10,143 bases of DNA from Bacillota bacterium (GCA_030705695.1 JAUZPX010000068.1:1-10143), one strand, 5' to 3'. Positions 1-6,954 are shown, counted from the first letter of the stretch. Made by a program: numbers and translations. Notes: generated from the letters alone by a model not told the origin.

Positions 1-1001
1 TCGTTCTCGGCAAAATTCTTTCAAACGGATATCGTGAGCGTATAAAGCTCGCAACCAAAATGCCTCCTTATCTTATTAAAAAGAGAGAGGATTTTGACAA
101 GATTTTTAATGCGCAGCTTCAACGGCTTCAAACAGATTATATTGACTATTATTTCATGCATATGCTTACAGACGTAAAGGTCTGGAACAGACTTGTTGAT
201 CTTGGCGTTCTTGATTGGATAGCCGAAAAGAAAAAAAGCGGACAAATTAAGAATATCGGTTTTTCCTATCACGGAGGCAAGCAAGAATTTGTTAAACTTG
301 TCGACATTTACGATTGGGAATTCTGCATGATCCAATATAACTATTTAGACGAAAACAAACAAGCCGGAAAGAGCGGTCTTAAGTACGCCGCATCGAAAGG
401 TCTTCCTGTTTTTATTATGGAACCTCTGCGTGGTGGCAGACTGGTAAACAGCTTGCCTAAAGAAGCTTATAAAGTTTGGGAGCAGGCTGACGTAAAACGC
501 TCCCCTGCTGAATGGGCATTCCGATGGCTTTGGAATCAGCCTGAAGTTACAGTGGTTCTCTCGGGCATGAATTCAATGGAAATGCTTGACGAAAACATTC
601 GTGTGGCAAGCGAAGCTCAGGCAAACGAATTTACTGAAAAAGAGTTGGATCTCTTTTCAAAACTACAGGAAATTCTTGAAAAAACAATTAAAGTTCCATG
701 TACAGGTTGCAATTACTGTATGCCCTGCCCTTTCGGCGTAGACATTCCAACTTGTTTTGCATTATATAACGACAGGGAAATTACAGGAAAGATGCCATCC
801 TTTATAAAATATTTGATGCAAACAAGTATGCGTGTTAAATCAAGTAACGCCTCACTTTGCAAAAAATGCGGTAAATGCGAAACACATTGTCCGCAAAAAA
901 TACAAATTCGCAATGAACTTCAAAACGTTAGCAAAACTTTAGAGGGCTTTCTTTATAAACCTGCACGATTTACTATTAAGACATTTATGAAATTAAAGTA
1001 A
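1..1001 (+). CDS. Aldo/keto reductase with C-terminal 4Fe-4S (ferredoxin-like) domain, 5' partial
   Basis: This is a predicted NAD(P)H-linked oxidoreductase with a ferredoxin-like tail; its substrate is unknown. The reading frame is open from position 3, before the first internal ATG at 60, so the gene starts outside the window and 332 residues are visible. The AKR barrel shows the catalytic Lys in LATKMPPY (codon 57-59) and the His in YFMHML (codon 159-161); the catalytic Asp and Tyr would lie upstream. The barrel continues through GQIKNIGFSYHG, IMEPLRGG and VLSGMNSMEML. The tail has two cysteine clusters: CTGCNYCMPCP (from 699) and CKKCGKCETHCP (858-893), the spacing expected for two 4Fe-4S clusters. 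This tail is known in anaerobe AKRs and suggests electron exchange with another carrier (inferred). It ends in TAA, 28 bases before the next gene, and is probably co-transcribed with it. Confidence 0.93.
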   Translation, partial: VLGKILSNGYRERIKLATKMPPYLIKKREDFDKIFNAQLQRLQTDYIDYYFMHMLTDVKVWNRLVDLGVLDWIAEKKKSGQIKNIGFSYHGGKQEFVKLVDIYDWEFCMIQYNYLDENKQAGKSGLKYAASKGLPVFIMEPLRGGRLVNSLPKEAYKVWEQADVKRSPAEWAFRWLWNQPEVTVVLSGMNSMEMLDENIRVASEAQANEFTEKELDLFSKLQEILEKTIKVPCTGCNYCMPCPFGVDIPTCFALYNDREITGKMPSFIKYLMQTSMRVKSSNASLCKKCGKCETHCPQKIQIRNELQNVSKTLEGFLYKPARFTIKTFMKLK

Positions 1002-1029
1002 GAAGAGCATTACCGCAAGGAGGAATAAA

Positions 1030-1374
1030 ATGATCAACGAAATTTTTGCCGGAGGCAAATTAAACTCAGATGAATTTTTAAAAGATATGTACGATGACGA
1101 ATATTTCCCGAAATTTCTTGTTGATAAGTTAAAAGAATTTATAATTGAACTAACTGTTTATCTTGAAACAGGAAGTCATTCTCTTGAAGAAATTCAGCAA
1201 GAGCTTGATGAGCTAACACGGCACATTAACGATATGCAGGCTGAATTCGAAGAAAGCGACAGCGAAATTGAAACGGCAGCACGTGAATCTATTATGGAAA
1301 CCATAAAGACAATACTTATTTATTTTGATGTAAATATAAATATCGATGACGCCGTAAGACAACGTAACTGGTAA
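1030..1374 (+). CDS. DUF5713-like small acidic protein of unknown function
   Basis: A 114-residue cytoplasmic protein with no signal peptide or membrane segment. I recognise its pattern as DUF5713: an N-terminal MYDDEYFPKFLVDKLKEF block, a helical middle with acidic residues, the block EFEESDSEIETAARESI, and a C-terminal RNW. The function of this family is not known to me. The start is well supported by AAGGAGG at 1017-1023, six bases before the ATG. It follows the aldo/keto reductase by 28 bases and ends just before a strong hairpin terminator, so it is probably the last gene of that transcript. The family call comes from memory of the motif pattern. The coding call itself is secure, because the ribosome site, length and terminator agree. 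Confidence 0.85.
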   Translation: MINEIFAGGKLNSDEFLKDMYDDEYFPKFLVDKLKEFIIELTVYLETGSHSLEEIQQELDELTRHINDMQAEFEESDSEIETAARESIMETIKTILIYFDVNINIDDAVRQRNW

Positions 1375-1379
1375 AAATA

Positions 1380-1414
1380 CAGACAGCAAGAAATATCTTG
1401 CTGCCTGTTTTTTT
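1380..1414. terminator. Bidirectional intrinsic terminator between convergent genes
   Basis: CAGCAAG (1384-1390) pairs with CTTGCTG (1397-1403) around a six-base loop. The stem is extended by three more pairs (1380-1382 with 1405-1407) after one mismatch. On the plus strand seven T follow (1408-1414), a good Rho-independent terminator for the DUF5713-like gene. On the minus strand the stem is followed by GTATTTTT, a weaker U tract. The ATPase stop codon (1413-1415) abuts the other side, so one hairpin probably serves both transcripts. Confidence 0.85.
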
Positions 1415-3935
1415 AATTTATATTCTTTATCCTTCTTCTTGTAATAAACTTTATAATCTCATACCAGCCGACAGATACAAACGCTATGGCAACCACAAGA
1501 ACAATTTGAAAGAAACTAAGCGAAGTAAATTGCAAGATAACTTTAAAAGGCGTGTAAATGCCGATTGCCAGAGCCAATATCGTAACAAAATTTATAAGCA
1601 AGATAACACGGTCTTTAAGAAGTATCTTCACGGATTTTAATATTGAATCCGTATCGGAACTGTTAACCTGAACCAAAAACAAATTCGCCAAGATTATTAT
1701 TGATAGCCCCATTGTACGTGCCAAGGGTGCATTCTGCTCAGAACCATTCATAACAAAGAAGTAAGTTAAAAATGATGCAAGAAAGATAGCAATACCCTGA
1801 ATCACACTTTTCATCAGAATATATCTTGATAAAATCCCTTCTTTCGGGTCACGAGGGGCTTTATTCATGATATTGCGCTCAGACGGCTGACGCTCAAATA
1901 CAATAGAGCAAGTGGGGTCAATCATCAATTCCATAAGCACAATGTGAACAGGTAACAACAGTAAGCAAGAGGGGCTCATCTTTAATAGCGGCGCACAAAG
2001 TGCGGCAAATGCAATTGGAATATGAATTGTAAAAATATATCCTACGGCTTTTTTGATGTTTTCGTAAATCCTACGTCCGTCTTTAATAGTATCGACTATA
2101 GTTGAAAAGTTATCATCCAGAAGAATTAAATCCGCTGCCTCTCTTGATACTTCAGAACCACGGCCGCCCATTGCAATACCGATATCGGCGTATTTTAAAG
2201 CAGGGGCATCGTTTACTCCGTCACCTGTCATGGCAACAATTTCTCCGTTTTCTTTCAGTGCCTGCACTATACGCATTTTATGCTCTGGAAGCACACGAGA
2301 GAAAATACATGTATCTTTGACTTTACTTTGTAATTCTTCGTCAGACATACTGCAAAGCTCATCGCCTGTGCAGACAAGATCGCTTCGAATACCCACTTGT
2401 CTTGCAATGGCTGAGGCTGTCATACCATTGTCACCAGTAATCATTACCACACGGATTCCCGCACGAACACACTGCGCAATATCGTCCTTTACGGTTTTGC
2501 GCGGCGGATCAAGCAAGCCAATCAATCCGCAGAAATCGAGGGAGCATTCCATAATATCAGACGGGATTTCTTCTTCTGATTTCGGCTTCATCATACTGAC
2601 TGCAATAACTCTTAGCCCTTTATCTGACATTTCTTTTATTTTTTTATTAATAATTTCATGCTCATCTTTATTTAATCTTGATAATGATAAAATTGATTCG
2701 GGCGAACCTTTTGCCGCAACTACAATTTCGCCCTCATGAACCCAAACATGGCCCATCATCTTTAATTCGTTTGTAAAAGCATACTCTGAAACAAAAGAAC
2801 TTGTAAACAAATGCTCTCTTGTTATTCCATTTTCCTTACAAACGTTTAGCATTGCCTGCTCCATAGGATCGTATGTTTCTGTTTCGCAGGCAAGCCCCAT
2901 AATTTCGTACAGATTCATTTCATCGCCATCAATAGCCCATGTATCCTGAACGACCATCTGATTCATTGTAATCGTTCCTGTTTTATCAACGCACAGAACC
3001 GAAACAGCACCAAGCGTTTCGACAGCAGGAAGCTTTCGGATAAGCGAATTCTTTTTAGCCAGTCTCCATGCTCCCATAGAAAGGAACACGGCAAGTACGA
3101 CAGGAAATTCCTCAGGTATCATAGCCATGGCAAGCGTAATACCCGACAAAATGCTTTGAATGATTCTGTCTTTCATTTCATGGTCGGCAATATCGAGAAA
3201 TGTCAGAAAAATCGCCAACAAGAAAAATACTATGGCAATTATTGAACACCTTTGCACAAGCCGATTGACCTGTTTTTCCAAAGGTGTGGGACGTTCAGGT
3301 GCTTCTGCAACATTAACGCCGATTTTTCCGTATTCTGTTTCACGTCCGATTTTATCAACAAGAATTAATCCGCTGCCCTGAGTGACAAGCGTACCTGCAT
3401 AGCAGTAATCACGTCGCCAATATTCTGCGGCTTCGTCTTCTTTTCGCTCTGTTGTTTTCCAAACACCAAGAGTTTCACCTGTTAACGAGGACTCATCTAC
3501 CCTTAGGTCGCTGCATTTAATTATCGTTCCGTCGGCAGGTATTTTAACGCCTTCGGAAATAATCATAACGTCACCGGGGACAAGATCTGCGCTCATAATC
3601 CGCTTTTCTTCCCCGTCCCGAATAACGGTAACTGTCGGCGCTGATAAATCCTTTAGTGCATTAAGAGTTTTGTCGGTTTTCCACTCCTGAATGATTTCTA
3701 TTGCTATAATAACCGCAACAAAAATCAGCATTATTGCACCGTCACGAGGTTCCCCCAACAAAAAATATATAATAGATGCTATAAGCAGCAATAAAAACAT
3801 CGGCTGAGTCAATGTATGCAGAATCTTTTGAAAAAAAGTTTGCTTTTTTTCAAGGTTCAGCTCATTTTTCCCATATTGCTGCTGAAGTTTTGCTGCTTGT
3901 TCTGTGGTGATTCCATTTGGTTTTTTGTCGCCCAT
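1413..3935 (-). CDS. P-type cation-transporting ATPase (P2-like fold), probable transition-metal exporter
   Basis: An 840-residue integral membrane pump that should use ATP to move a cation across the cytoplasmic membrane. Visible parts in order: cation-ATPase N-terminal domain (about 5-60), M1-M2 (43-84), actuator domain with LTGET (151-155), M3-M4 (231-285), phosphorylation site DKTGT (Asp317), nucleotide domain with KGSPE (409-413), hinge TGDGVNDAPA (570-579), and M5-M10 (631-826). The fold matches SERCA-type pumps, but the ion site differs: M4 reads PEEFP (274-278); in M5, His638 and Ile641 sit where SERCA has N768 and E771; in M6, Glu669, Ile672 and Asp673 replace N796, T799 and D800. 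With the NiCo-like riboswitch upstream, Co/Ni/Fe export is more likely than Ca transport (inferred). The start at 3935 is chosen because GGAGG (3944-3948) lies eight bases upstream; a longer reading would translate through the terminator. Confidence 0.95.
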   Translation of the reverse strand: MGDKKPNGITTEQAAKLQQQYGKNELNLEKKQTFFQKILHTLTQPMFLLLLIASIIYFLLGEPRDGAIMLIFVAVIIAIEIIQEWKTDKTLNALKDLSAPTVTVIRDGEEKRIMSADLVPGDVMIISEGVKIPADGTIIKCSDLRVDESSLTGETLGVWKTTERKEDEAAEYWRRDYCYAGTLVTQGSGLILVDKIGRETEYGKIGVNVAEAPERPTPLEKQVNRLVQRCSIIAIVFFLLAIFLTFLDIADHEMKDRIIQSILSGITLAMAMIPEEFPVVLAVFLSMGAWRLAKKNSLIRKLPAVETLGAVSVLCVDKTGTITMNQMVVQDTWAIDGDEMNLYEIMGLACETETYDPMEQAMLNVCKENGITREHLFTSSFVSEYAFTNELKMMGHVWVHEGEIVVAAKGSPESILSLSRLNKDEHEIINKKIKEMSDKGLRVIAVSMMKPKSEEEIPSDIMECSLDFCGLIGLLDPPRKTVKDDIAQCVRAGIRVVMITGDNGMTASAIARQVGIRSDLVCTGDELCSMSDEELQSKVKDTCIFSRVLPEHKMRIVQALKENGEIVAMTGDGVNDAPALKYADIGIAMGGRGSEVSREAADLILLDDNFSTIVDTIKDGRRIYENIKKAVGYIFTIHIPIAFAALCAPLLKMSPSCLLLLPVHIVLMELMIDPTCSIVFERQPSERNIMNKAPRDPKEGILSRYILMKSVIQGIAIFLASFLTYFFVMNGSEQNAPLARTMGLSIIILANLFLVQVNSSDTDSILKSVKILLKDRVILLINFVTILALAIGIYTPFKVILQFTSLSFFQIVLVVAIAFVSVGWYEIIKFITRRRIKNIN

Positions 3936-3987
3936 GAAATTCGCCTCCGCTTTTAGAATTATATAATTTCTCTTAAAAATGTATAAC

Positions 3988-4025
3988 AAAAAACATCTGC
4001 GGGATTTTTGTTGTCCCGCAGATGT
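3988..4025 (-). terminator. Riboswitch-controlled intrinsic terminator in the ATPase leader
   Basis: On the minus strand ACATCTGCGGGA (4025-4014) pairs perfectly over 12 bp with TCCCGCAGATGT (4004-3993) around a nine-base loop, followed by a run of six T (3993-3988) and then GTTATAC. This is a strong Rho-independent terminator 52 bases before the ATPase start codon. Its 5' arm reuses ATCTGC and GGGA, which are the P4 3' strand and the following junction of the upstream aptamer. The two folds therefore exclude each other. It would also stop transcripts reading in from the transketolase genes. Confidence 0.9.
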
Positions 4026-4080
4026 CAAATATCAATCTGCTGCCTCATTAAGGCCCGGCTTTCGCCTGTTCAATTTCTGT
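4011..4080 (-). promoter_or_regulatory. NiCo (czcD-type) riboswitch aptamer
   Basis: The leader RNA can form a four-way junction. P1 is TTG (4073-4071) with CAA (4013-4011). The junction AACAGG leads into P2, GGC-GAAA-GCC (4066-4057). The junction CCGG leads into P3, GCCT (4054-4051) with AGGC (4045-4042). P4 is GCAGAT (4040-4035) with ATCTGC (4023-4018), then GGGA returns to P1. The blocks GAACAGGC, GCCGGGC, GCAGAT and ATCTGCGGGACA, in this order, match my memory of the NiCo riboswitch consensus. That class binds Co(II)/Ni(II) cooperatively, and a response to Fe(II) has also been reported. The overlapping terminator predicts an ON switch: metal bound means read-through into the ATPase. P1 is short and P2 minimal, which lowers certainty. 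A covariance-model search would decide. Confidence 0.8.
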
Positions 4081-4088
4081 TTTTCGAT

Positions 4089-4117
4089 ATTATAATATAT
4101 GCTTTTATAGTTGTCAA
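4089..4117 (-). promoter_or_regulatory. Consensus sigma-70/SigA promoter for the ATPase leader
   Basis: On the minus strand there is a perfect TTGACA (4117-4112), a 17-base spacer and a perfect TATAAT (4094-4089). Transcription should begin near 4082, just upstream of the riboswitch aptamer, giving a leader of about 147 bases. The -35 box starts about 10 bases after the transketolase stop codon. Such a strong promoter fits an RNA-gated gene in which control acts after initiation. Confidence 0.88.
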
Positions 4118-4126
4118 TATTAAATT

Positions 4127-5071
4127 TTATTTTGCTACAATTCCTGCAACGATCTTAGCAATATTTTCTTTGCAAAGACCAAAGAGTTCGAGAAGCTCTT
4201 TAGCCGGACCTGAGAATCCGAACTGATCGTTTACACCGATTTTTGTAACAGGTACGGGACAAAGTTCGCTTGTAACTGCACAGACAGCATCGCCTAATCC
4301 GCCGATAATATTGTGCTCTTCAACAGTTACGATATGACCTGTTTCTTTAGCTGCCTTAACAATAATTTCTTTATCAATCGGCTTTATTGTATGAATATTA
4401 ATAAGCCTTGCATTAATGCCCTGAGCCTCAAGTTCACGTACAGCTTTTAAAGCTTCATTAACAACCAAACCAGAAGCTATAACGGTAATATCGTTTCCGT
4501 CGTGAAGCTGAATACCCTTACCAAGCTCAAATTTATATGTTGCAGGGTCATTAAAGCTATCGATTGCCAAACGTCCAAGACGTAAATATACAGGTCCGTT
4601 ATGAGCAATTGAAGCTTTAACTGCCTCAATCATTTCAAAGTGATCGGCAGGATTTAAAACAACCATACCAGGCAGAGTGCGCATAAGCGCTATATCCTCA
4701 CAGCATTGGTGGGTAGCACCATCCTCGCCTGTAGAAATACCCGCATGGGAACCGGCTATTTTTACATTAAGTGCCGGGTATGCAATAGAATTGCGAATTT
4801 GCTCATATGCTCTTCCTGTTGCAAACATGGCAAAAGATGCAGCAAAGGGGATTTTTCCGCATGAAGCCAAACCTGCTGCAATACCCATCATATTGCATTC
4901 GGAAATACCGCAATTTATAAAGCGGTCTGGATATTTGCTTCTGAAAATCGATGTTTTTGTAGCAGCTGCCAAATCGGCATCAAGTACAACGATATCTTTG
5001 TTAGACGCGGCAAGGTCACACAGTGCCATACCGAAGCTTTCTCTTGTTGCTTTTGTAATTATCTCTGACAT
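4127..5071 (-). CDS. Transketolase, C-terminal subunit (pyrimidine-binding and C-terminal domains)
   Basis: A 314-residue cytoplasmic partner of the adjacent transketolase N-terminal subunit; together they should form the thiamine-diphosphate enzyme that moves two-carbon ketol units between sugar phosphates in the non-oxidative pentose phosphate pathway. The pyrimidine-binding domain has the catalytic-type Glu in GISECNM (Glu58), the strand-helix block SFAMFATGRAYEQIR (79-93), SHAGISTGEDGATHQ (108-122) and YLRLGR. The C-terminal domain starts near DITVIASG. The ATG shares its A with the last base of the upstream TAA stop, and GGAGG (5085-5081) inside the upstream gene lies nine bases before it, so translation is coupled. 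No dedicated terminator is seen before the ATPase promoter. DXP-synthase-like or sulfopyruvate-type relatives were considered; split transketolase fits better. Confidence 0.93.
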   Translation of the reverse strand: MSEIITKATRESFGMALCDLAASNKDIVVLDADLAAATKTSIFRSKYPDRFINCGISECNMMGIAAGLASCGKIPFAASFAMFATGRAYEQIRNSIAYPALNVKIAGSHAGISTGEDGATHQCCEDIALMRTLPGMVVLNPADHFEMIEAVKASIAHNGPVYLRLGRLAIDSFNDPATYKFELGKGIQLHDGNDITVIASGLVVNEALKAVRELEAQGINARLINIHTIKPIDKEIIVKAAKETGHIVTVEEHNIIGGLGDAVCAVTSELCPVPVTKIGVNDQFGFSGPAKELLELFGLCKENIAKIVAGIVAK

Positions 5072-5922
5072 TATGCATTGCCTCCTTCCAAAGCAGCCAT
5101 TTGAGCATTAAGCTCTGCCATGGCGGTTTCAAACTGCTCTTTGTTTGGAGCAACACCGTGCCAATCCACTTTATCTTCCATAAAGGAAACGCCTTTGCCT
5201 TTAACCGTTTTTGCAATAATAACAGTAGGCTTGCCTTTAATTTGTTTTGCTTTTTTGAAAGCTTCTTCAATCTCATCGAAATTGTGACCGTCAATTTTTA
5301 TTACTTCGAAACCAAAACCTTCAAATTTTTTATCAAGCGGTTCAATTCCGCCAATCTCGGCAACGGTACCGTCAATTTGCAAACCGTTGCAATCGATAAT
5401 ATAACATAAATTATCTAAATTATGGTGAGCTGCAAACATGGCAGACTCCCAAACTTGTCCTTCTTCGCATTCGCCGTCACCGCAAAGTGCATATACACGG
5501 TAATCAAGGCCGTCCATCTTTGCGTTTTTCGCCATTCCGCAAGCAGCTGAAACGCCTTGCCCAAGCGAACCGGTACTCATATCGATACCCGGTGTACCTT
5601 TCATATCGGGATGCCCCTGCAAAATTGCTCCAATATGGCGCAATCTTTCAAGCTCTTCAAATGCAAAATATCCTTTTTGCGCCAACACTGCATACAAACC
5701 TGGGCAGCAATGCCCTTTTGAAAGTACAAAGCGATCCCTGTTAGGATTTTTGGAATCTTTCGGGAACACATTCATCTCTTTAAAATAAAGATAAGTAAAA
5801 ATCTCAGCAGACGAAAGCGATCCGCCAGGATGCCCTGATTTAGCGTGGAAAGTTCCTATAATTGCACCCATTCTCGTCTTGCAAGCAATCTTCTGAAGTG
5901 CAAGCTTTTCATTTTGATCCAT
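5071..5922 (-). CDS. Transketolase, N-terminal subunit (ThDP diphosphate-binding domain)
   Basis: A 283-residue cytoplasmic subunit that binds the diphosphate of thiamine diphosphate through Mg2+. Key sites: SGHPGGSLSSAE (29-40), the SKGH block (68-71), GSLGQGVSAACG (118-129), and the ThDP motif beginning GDGECEEGQVWE (148-159) and ending near Asn179 in IIDCNGLQIDG. Length and domain content match the first half of a full transketolase, and the second half is encoded by the next gene with a one-base overlap. The start at 5922 is preferred because GGAGG (5934-5930) precedes it by seven bases; an in-frame ATG at 5982 lacks such a site and adds 20 unusual residues. I see no convincing promoter in the 190-base divergent gap up to coaX. 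Confidence 0.93.
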   Translation of the reverse strand: MDQNEKLALQKIACKTRMGAIIGTFHAKSGHPGGSLSSAEIFTYLYFKEMNVFPKDSKNPNRDRFVLSKGHCCPGLYAVLAQKGYFAFEELERLRHIGAILQGHPDMKGTPGIDMSTGSLGQGVSAACGMAKNAKMDGLDYRVYALCGDGECEEGQVWESAMFAAHHNLDNLCYIIDCNGLQIDGTVAEIGGIEPLDKKFEGFGFEVIKIDGHNFDEIEEAFKKAKQIKGKPTVIIAKTVKGKGVSFMEDKVDWHGVAPNKEQFETAMAELNAQMAALEGGNA

Positions 5923-6061
5923 TTTCCATCCTCCAAAAACTATGCCGCTCTTTTCAGCAAAGTAAAATTGAAACCCATTCAACGATAACAGTTTACCATA
6001 GATTTTTCTCTTTTATTTTCATTCAGGGAAATATAAATCAAAGCGGTATATAAAAAAAATA

Positions 6062-6090
6062 TTGCCATAAGCCTCTGTTATTGATATAAT
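6062..6090 (+). promoter_or_regulatory. Sigma-70/SigA promoter for coaX and probably the cofactor cluster
   Basis: TTGCCA (6062-6067), a 17-base spacer and a perfect TATAAT (6085-6090). Transcription should start near 6097, leaving a very short leader of about 16 bases before the TTG start codon. An inverted repeat overlaps the -10 box and the start point (see 6088-6110). Confidence 0.8.
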
Positions 6091-6110
6091 TCAACAAAAG
6101 GAGTTGAATT
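6088..6110. repeat. 8-bp inverted repeat over the coaX -10 box, start point and ribosome site
   Basis: AATTCAAC (6088-6095) and GTTGAATT (6103-6110) are perfect inverted copies separated by AAAAGGA. They flank the ribosome site and overlap the end of the -10 box. RNA starting near 6097 would lack the left arm, so an RNA hairpin is unlikely from this promoter. A DNA operator is possible but unproven, and chance is not excluded. Confidence 0.4.
6098..6103 (+). promoter_or_regulatory. Ribosome binding site that fixes the coaX TTG start
   Basis: AAGGAG ends nine bases before the TTG at 6113. It directly abuts the other in-frame TTG at 6104, which therefore cannot serve as the start. The protein then begins with the usual CoaX N-terminus (ILVLDIGNTN). 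Confidence 0.85.
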
Positions 6111-6112
6111 AC

Positions 6113-6931
6113 TTGATTCTTGTTCTTGATATCGGCAATACAAATATCACAATCGGGGTTTATGACGGAAACGAACTTTTTTTTGAATCACGTCTTGCCA
6201 CCGACCGAAATAAAACAAAATATGAATATGCTGTAGATCTAAGCTGCATGTTCTCAGTATATAATATTGACACATCTAAAATTGACGGAGCAATGCTTTG
6301 CTCGGTAGTTCCGCCGCTGACAACGGCGCTTTCCGATGCGATTTTTCAGATTATCGGTGAACCTCCTATGATTGTCGGACCTGGAATCAAAACGGGTCTG
6401 AATATAAAGATTGACGACCCTTCTACTCTTGGCGCAGACTTTGTCGCAGACGCTGTCGGAGCGGTAAATCTCTATGAAACTCCTTGTATTATAATTGATC
6501 TCGGAACTGCAACAAAAATTTCTGTAATTGATGAAAATAACAATTTTCTCGGCGGTGTTATTATCCCTGGTATCGGTATTTCAATGAACGCTCTTACACA
6601 AAATACCGCTTTGCTTCAATCTATAAGCTTTGAAAAACCGAAACGGGTTATCGGCACAAACACATCCGATAGCATGAAAAGCGGCACTGTATTCGGAACG
6701 GCATCAATGATTGATGGTATGTGCGACCGCATTGAAAGCGAACTCCAAAAGAAATGCTCAGTAATTGCAACAGGAGGTTTTTCACCTCTTATTGCCGAAA
6801 ACTGCCGAAGAGAAGTTGAACTGTGCGACATTCTTGTTCTTGAGGGGCTTCGCATTTTATACGAAAAAAACAAAGAGAAAAAAATTAAGCTTGCAAATTC
6901 CAACAACACTCCACCAAATGTTTATTTATGA
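6113..6931 (+). CDS. coaX: Type III pantothenate kinase
   Basis: Phosphorylates pantothenate to 4'-phosphopantothenate with ATP, the first step of CoA synthesis, in the cytoplasm; the family needs a monovalent cation. At 272 residues it has normal length. It shows the ASKHA-fold motifs: DIGNTN (6-11, with Asp6), SVVPPL (64-69), LGADF (106-110), IIDLGTATKISV (127-138, with Asp129), and PGIGIS (152-157). In most CoaX proteins the GAD motif is followed by Arg; here it is Phe110, though the catalytic Asp109 remains. The C-terminal 25 residues are Lys- and Asn-rich and look like a non-conserved tail. Start is a TTG codon with AAGGAG nine bases upstream. It heads a plus-strand cluster followed by an ECF S component that probably imports the substrate. 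Confidence 0.95.
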   Translation: MILVLDIGNTNITIGVYDGNELFFESRLATDRNKTKYEYAVDLSCMFSVYNIDTSKIDGAMLCSVVPPLTTALSDAIFQIIGEPPMIVGPGIKTGLNIKIDDPSTLGADFVADAVGAVNLYETPCIIIDLGTATKISVIDENNNFLGGVIIPGIGISMNALTQNTALLQSISFEKPKRVIGTNTSDSMKSGTVFGTASMIDGMCDRIESELQKKCSVIATGGFSPLIAENCRREVELCDILVLEGLRILYEKNKEKKIKLANSNNTPPNVYL

Positions 6932-6954
6932 CGCTTTATCGTATCTGTATTAAA

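Noticed and set aside
1413..3935. Annotation as a calcium-transporting ATPase
   Set aside because: The overall fold fits, but the M5 and M6 ion-site residues differ from those that define Ca2+ pumps and the leader RNA points to transition metals.
3936..4028. 31-codon N-terminal extension of the ATPase from an ATG at 4028
   Set aside because: It would translate through the leader terminator and part of the aptamer, has no good ribosome site, and the GGAGG-preceded ATG at 3935 gives the normal family N-terminus.
4011..4080. yybP-ykoY manganese riboswitch in the ATPase leader
   Set aside because: That class also precedes P-type ATPases, but its characteristic GGGGAGUAG block is absent and the junction blocks fit NiCo better.
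5923..5982. 20-codon extension of the transketolase N-terminal subunit
   Set aside because: The ATG at 5922 has GGAGG at seven bases and starts the conserved protein; the extension has no matching ribosome site and looks non-homologous.
5923..6061. Minus-strand promoter for the transketolase genes
   Set aside because: A TGGTAAACT extended -10-like site is present near 5990-6000, but no acceptable -35 lies at proper spacing, so I do not call it.
6104..6112. TTG at 6104 as coaX start
   Set aside because: The ribosome site ends at 6103, leaving no spacing; the TTG at 6113 has nine bases and yields the usual N-terminus.
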